This document shows, one piece after another, positions 62,943 through 64,000 of a stretch of 64,000 nucleotides of DNA (within the stretch, counting starts at the first letter, position 1; each line of letters begins with the position of its first letter). The notes beneath the pieces were generated by a model. It made no database searches and was not told the origin of the DNA. It was given only the letters and a program-made list of their open reading frames with translations. This DNA comes from DB1 sp049323655. GTDB taxonomy: Bacteria; Desulfobacterota; Desulfobulbia; Desulfobulbales; SURF-16. The stretch is taken from the NCBI GenBank assembly GCA_049323655.1, contig JBMONO010000043.1, forward strand, positions 62,001 to 126,000, read 5' to 3'. The position numbers were made by a program, and so were the translations under genes.

Positions 62943-63920
62943 ATGAAGATTGGCATGACCTATGACCTGCGGGCCGAGTATCTTGCCGCCGGCTACGGCG
63001 AGGAAGAAACCGCCGAATTCGACCGGCCCGACACCATCGACGCCATCGAGGACGCCCTCCGGTCCCTTGGCCACCAAACTGATCGCATCGGCAATCTCGA
63101 CAGCCTGGTAAAGCGGCTGGCCGTCGGCGACCGCTGGGATCTGGTGTTCAATATCGCCGAGGGGCTGTATGGTTTCGGCCGGGAGGCGGCGGTGCCGGCC
63201 CTGCTCGACGCCTACCGCATTCCCTATACCTTTTCCGATCCGCTGATGATGAGTGTTACCCTCCACAAGGCTTATGCCAAACGGGTGGTGCGCGATCTCG
63301 GCATCCCCACCCCGGATTTCGCCCTGATTCGCAGCATCGAGGAAACCGAGGAGATCAACCTTCCGTATCCGCTCTTTGCCAAGCCGGTGGCCGAGGGCAC
63401 CGGCAAGGGGGTGACCGCTGTTTCGAAAATCGTCTCACCGGTGCAACTGAGAGAGGTCTGCCTGGATCTGCTTGCCACCTATCGCCAGCCGGTGCTGGTC
63501 GAGACCTTTCTGCCGGGCCGGGAATTCACGGTCGGCATTGTCGGCAACGGCGTCAGGGCCCGTTCCATCGGGGTGGTTGAGGTGGTCCTGCTGGAAAACT
63601 CCGATCCGGATGTCTATTCCTACCGCAACAAGGAGATCTGCGAAGAGGTGGTGGAGTATCGGGCGGTGGATGACCCCGAGGCGCGTGCGGCGGTGCAGGT
63701 GGCGCTTGATGTCTGGCACGGCCTCGACTGCCGTGACTCCGGACGGGTCGATCTCCGTTCCGATGCAGCCGGACGGCCCGCTTTCATCGAGATTAACCCC
63801 ATTGCCGGGCTCCATCCGGAGCACTCTGATCTGTGTATCATTGCCGGCAAATTCGGCATGAGCTACCAGCAGCTCATCGGCGAGATCGTCGAGGGCGCCA
63901 TGGCGCGGCTGGGCGGCTGA
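62943..63920 (+). CDS. ATP-grasp ligase, D-Ala-D-Ala ligase-like
   Basis: The 325-residue protein has the Ddl fold: an N-terminal domain with LVFNIAEG, the ATP-grasp middle with PYPLFAKPVAEGTGKGV and VLVETFLPGREFTVGIV, and the C-terminal metal site DLRSDAAGRPAFIEINPIAGL followed by SDLCIIA. It differs from true Ddl in several loops (for example GFGREAAVPALLDAYRIPYT instead of the usual Ser/Gly-rich loop). It probably joins two amino acids. It lies 40 bp after kamA and 6 bp before a second gene of the same kind. Confidence 0.85.
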   Translation: MKIGMTYDLRAEYLAAGYGEEETAEFDRPDTIDAIEDALRSLGHQTDRIGNLDSLVKRLAVGDRWDLVFNIAEGLYGFGREAAVPALLDAYRIPYTFSDPLMMSVTLHKAYAKRVVRDLGIPTPDFALIRSIEETEEINLPYPLFAKPVAEGTGKGVTAVSKIVSPVQLREVCLDLLATYRQPVLVETFLPGREFTVGIVGNGVRARSIGVVEVVLLENSDPDVYSYRNKEICEEVVEYRAVDDPEARAAVQVALDVWHGLDCRDSGRVDLRSDAAGRPAFIEINPIAGLHPEHSDLCIIAGKFGMSYQQLIGEIVEGAMARLGG

Positions 63921-63926
63921 GTCATC

Positions 63927-64000
63927 ATGAGAATCGCCATTGTCCACAACCGGCCATTGCCGGAAGGGGCGCAGAACTGGCAGTCGTCCCGCGACGTGTT
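63927..64000 (+). CDS. Partial second ATP-grasp ligase-like gene (cut by window end)
   Basis: The visible 24 codons begin MRIAIVHNRPLPEGAQNW, an opening strand and loop as in D-Ala-D-Ala ligase-like proteins. The gene runs off the window. It starts 6 bp after the preceding stop codon, so it belongs to the kamA operon. Confidence 0.6.
   Translation, partial: MRIAIVHNRPLPEGAQNWQSSRDV

Overview
The window is a 64-kb piece of a GC-rich, Gram-negative chromosome with one 100-N assembly gap (12608-12707). The gene set fits a sulfate- or sulfur-metabolising deltaproteobacterium, most likely of the Desulfobulbales. The evidence is a SecB chaperone, a lipoprotein secretin, beta-barrel porins of a type common in that group (one DUF3373-like), a TauE/SafE exporter, a selenocysteine tRNA gene and a type IVa pilus assembly operon. 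This placement is an inference from gene content; there is no rRNA gene to test it. Most of the window is ordinary core genome, and no prophage, transposase or CRISPR array was seen.

Layout. 1-8.4 kb holds a YyaL/DUF255 protein, an EEP-family hydrolase, a porin, an endonuclease III-exonuclease III fusion facing endonuclease IV, and holA. 8.6-17.3 kb holds clpS-clpA, a lipoprotein, a 9-bp satellite array, panE convergent with birA, a tautomerase, ligA and an acylphosphatase. 17.3-25.9 kb holds an unknown gene, dnaG-rpoD-dprA, topA and an orphan FlgC-like gene. 26-29 kb is pyrC/pyrB/lepB on the minus strand. 29.8-36.4 kb is pilM-N-O-P, an AMIN/STN/TPR protein and a secretin. 36.5-46.9 kb holds secB, uvrA, rsmB, pgeF, a DUF3373-type porin, glyQ and a TauE pair. 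47.3-50.5 kb carries tRNA-Sec, tRNA-Asn and tRNA-Pro with a carbonic anhydrase and a Cache sensor. 50.6-56.2 kb holds a frameshifted acyltransferase, mscL, an AsnC-type effector-domain protein, and a divergent locus centred on a Lon protease with an inserted response-regulator receiver domain. 56.3-64 kb holds a LysE exporter, a large LOG-domain protein, a diadenylate cyclase fused to YbbR-like domains, and the start of a kamA/ATP-grasp operon.

The most unusual item is the receiver-Lon fusion at 54218-56245. It lacks the LON substrate-binding domain, keeps the full AAA+ and Ser-Lys protease machinery, and carries an intact phosphoacceptor receiver domain just before the AAA+ module. Divergent to it is a two-gene unit: a 59-aa protein and a Usp-like protein that share an identical seven-residue motif. 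That unit is preceded by a textbook sigma-54 promoter and two upstream dyad-like sites. Together they look like a signal-controlled proteolysis module. Other points of note are the Nth-XthA fusion, the split secretin arrangement in the pilus operon, long G tracts in pilM (G10, in frame) and in an acyltransferase gene (G8, out of frame), a 132-bp inverted-repeat element present three times (one copy encodes the end of HolA), and two 9-bp satellites built on the same inverted plan.
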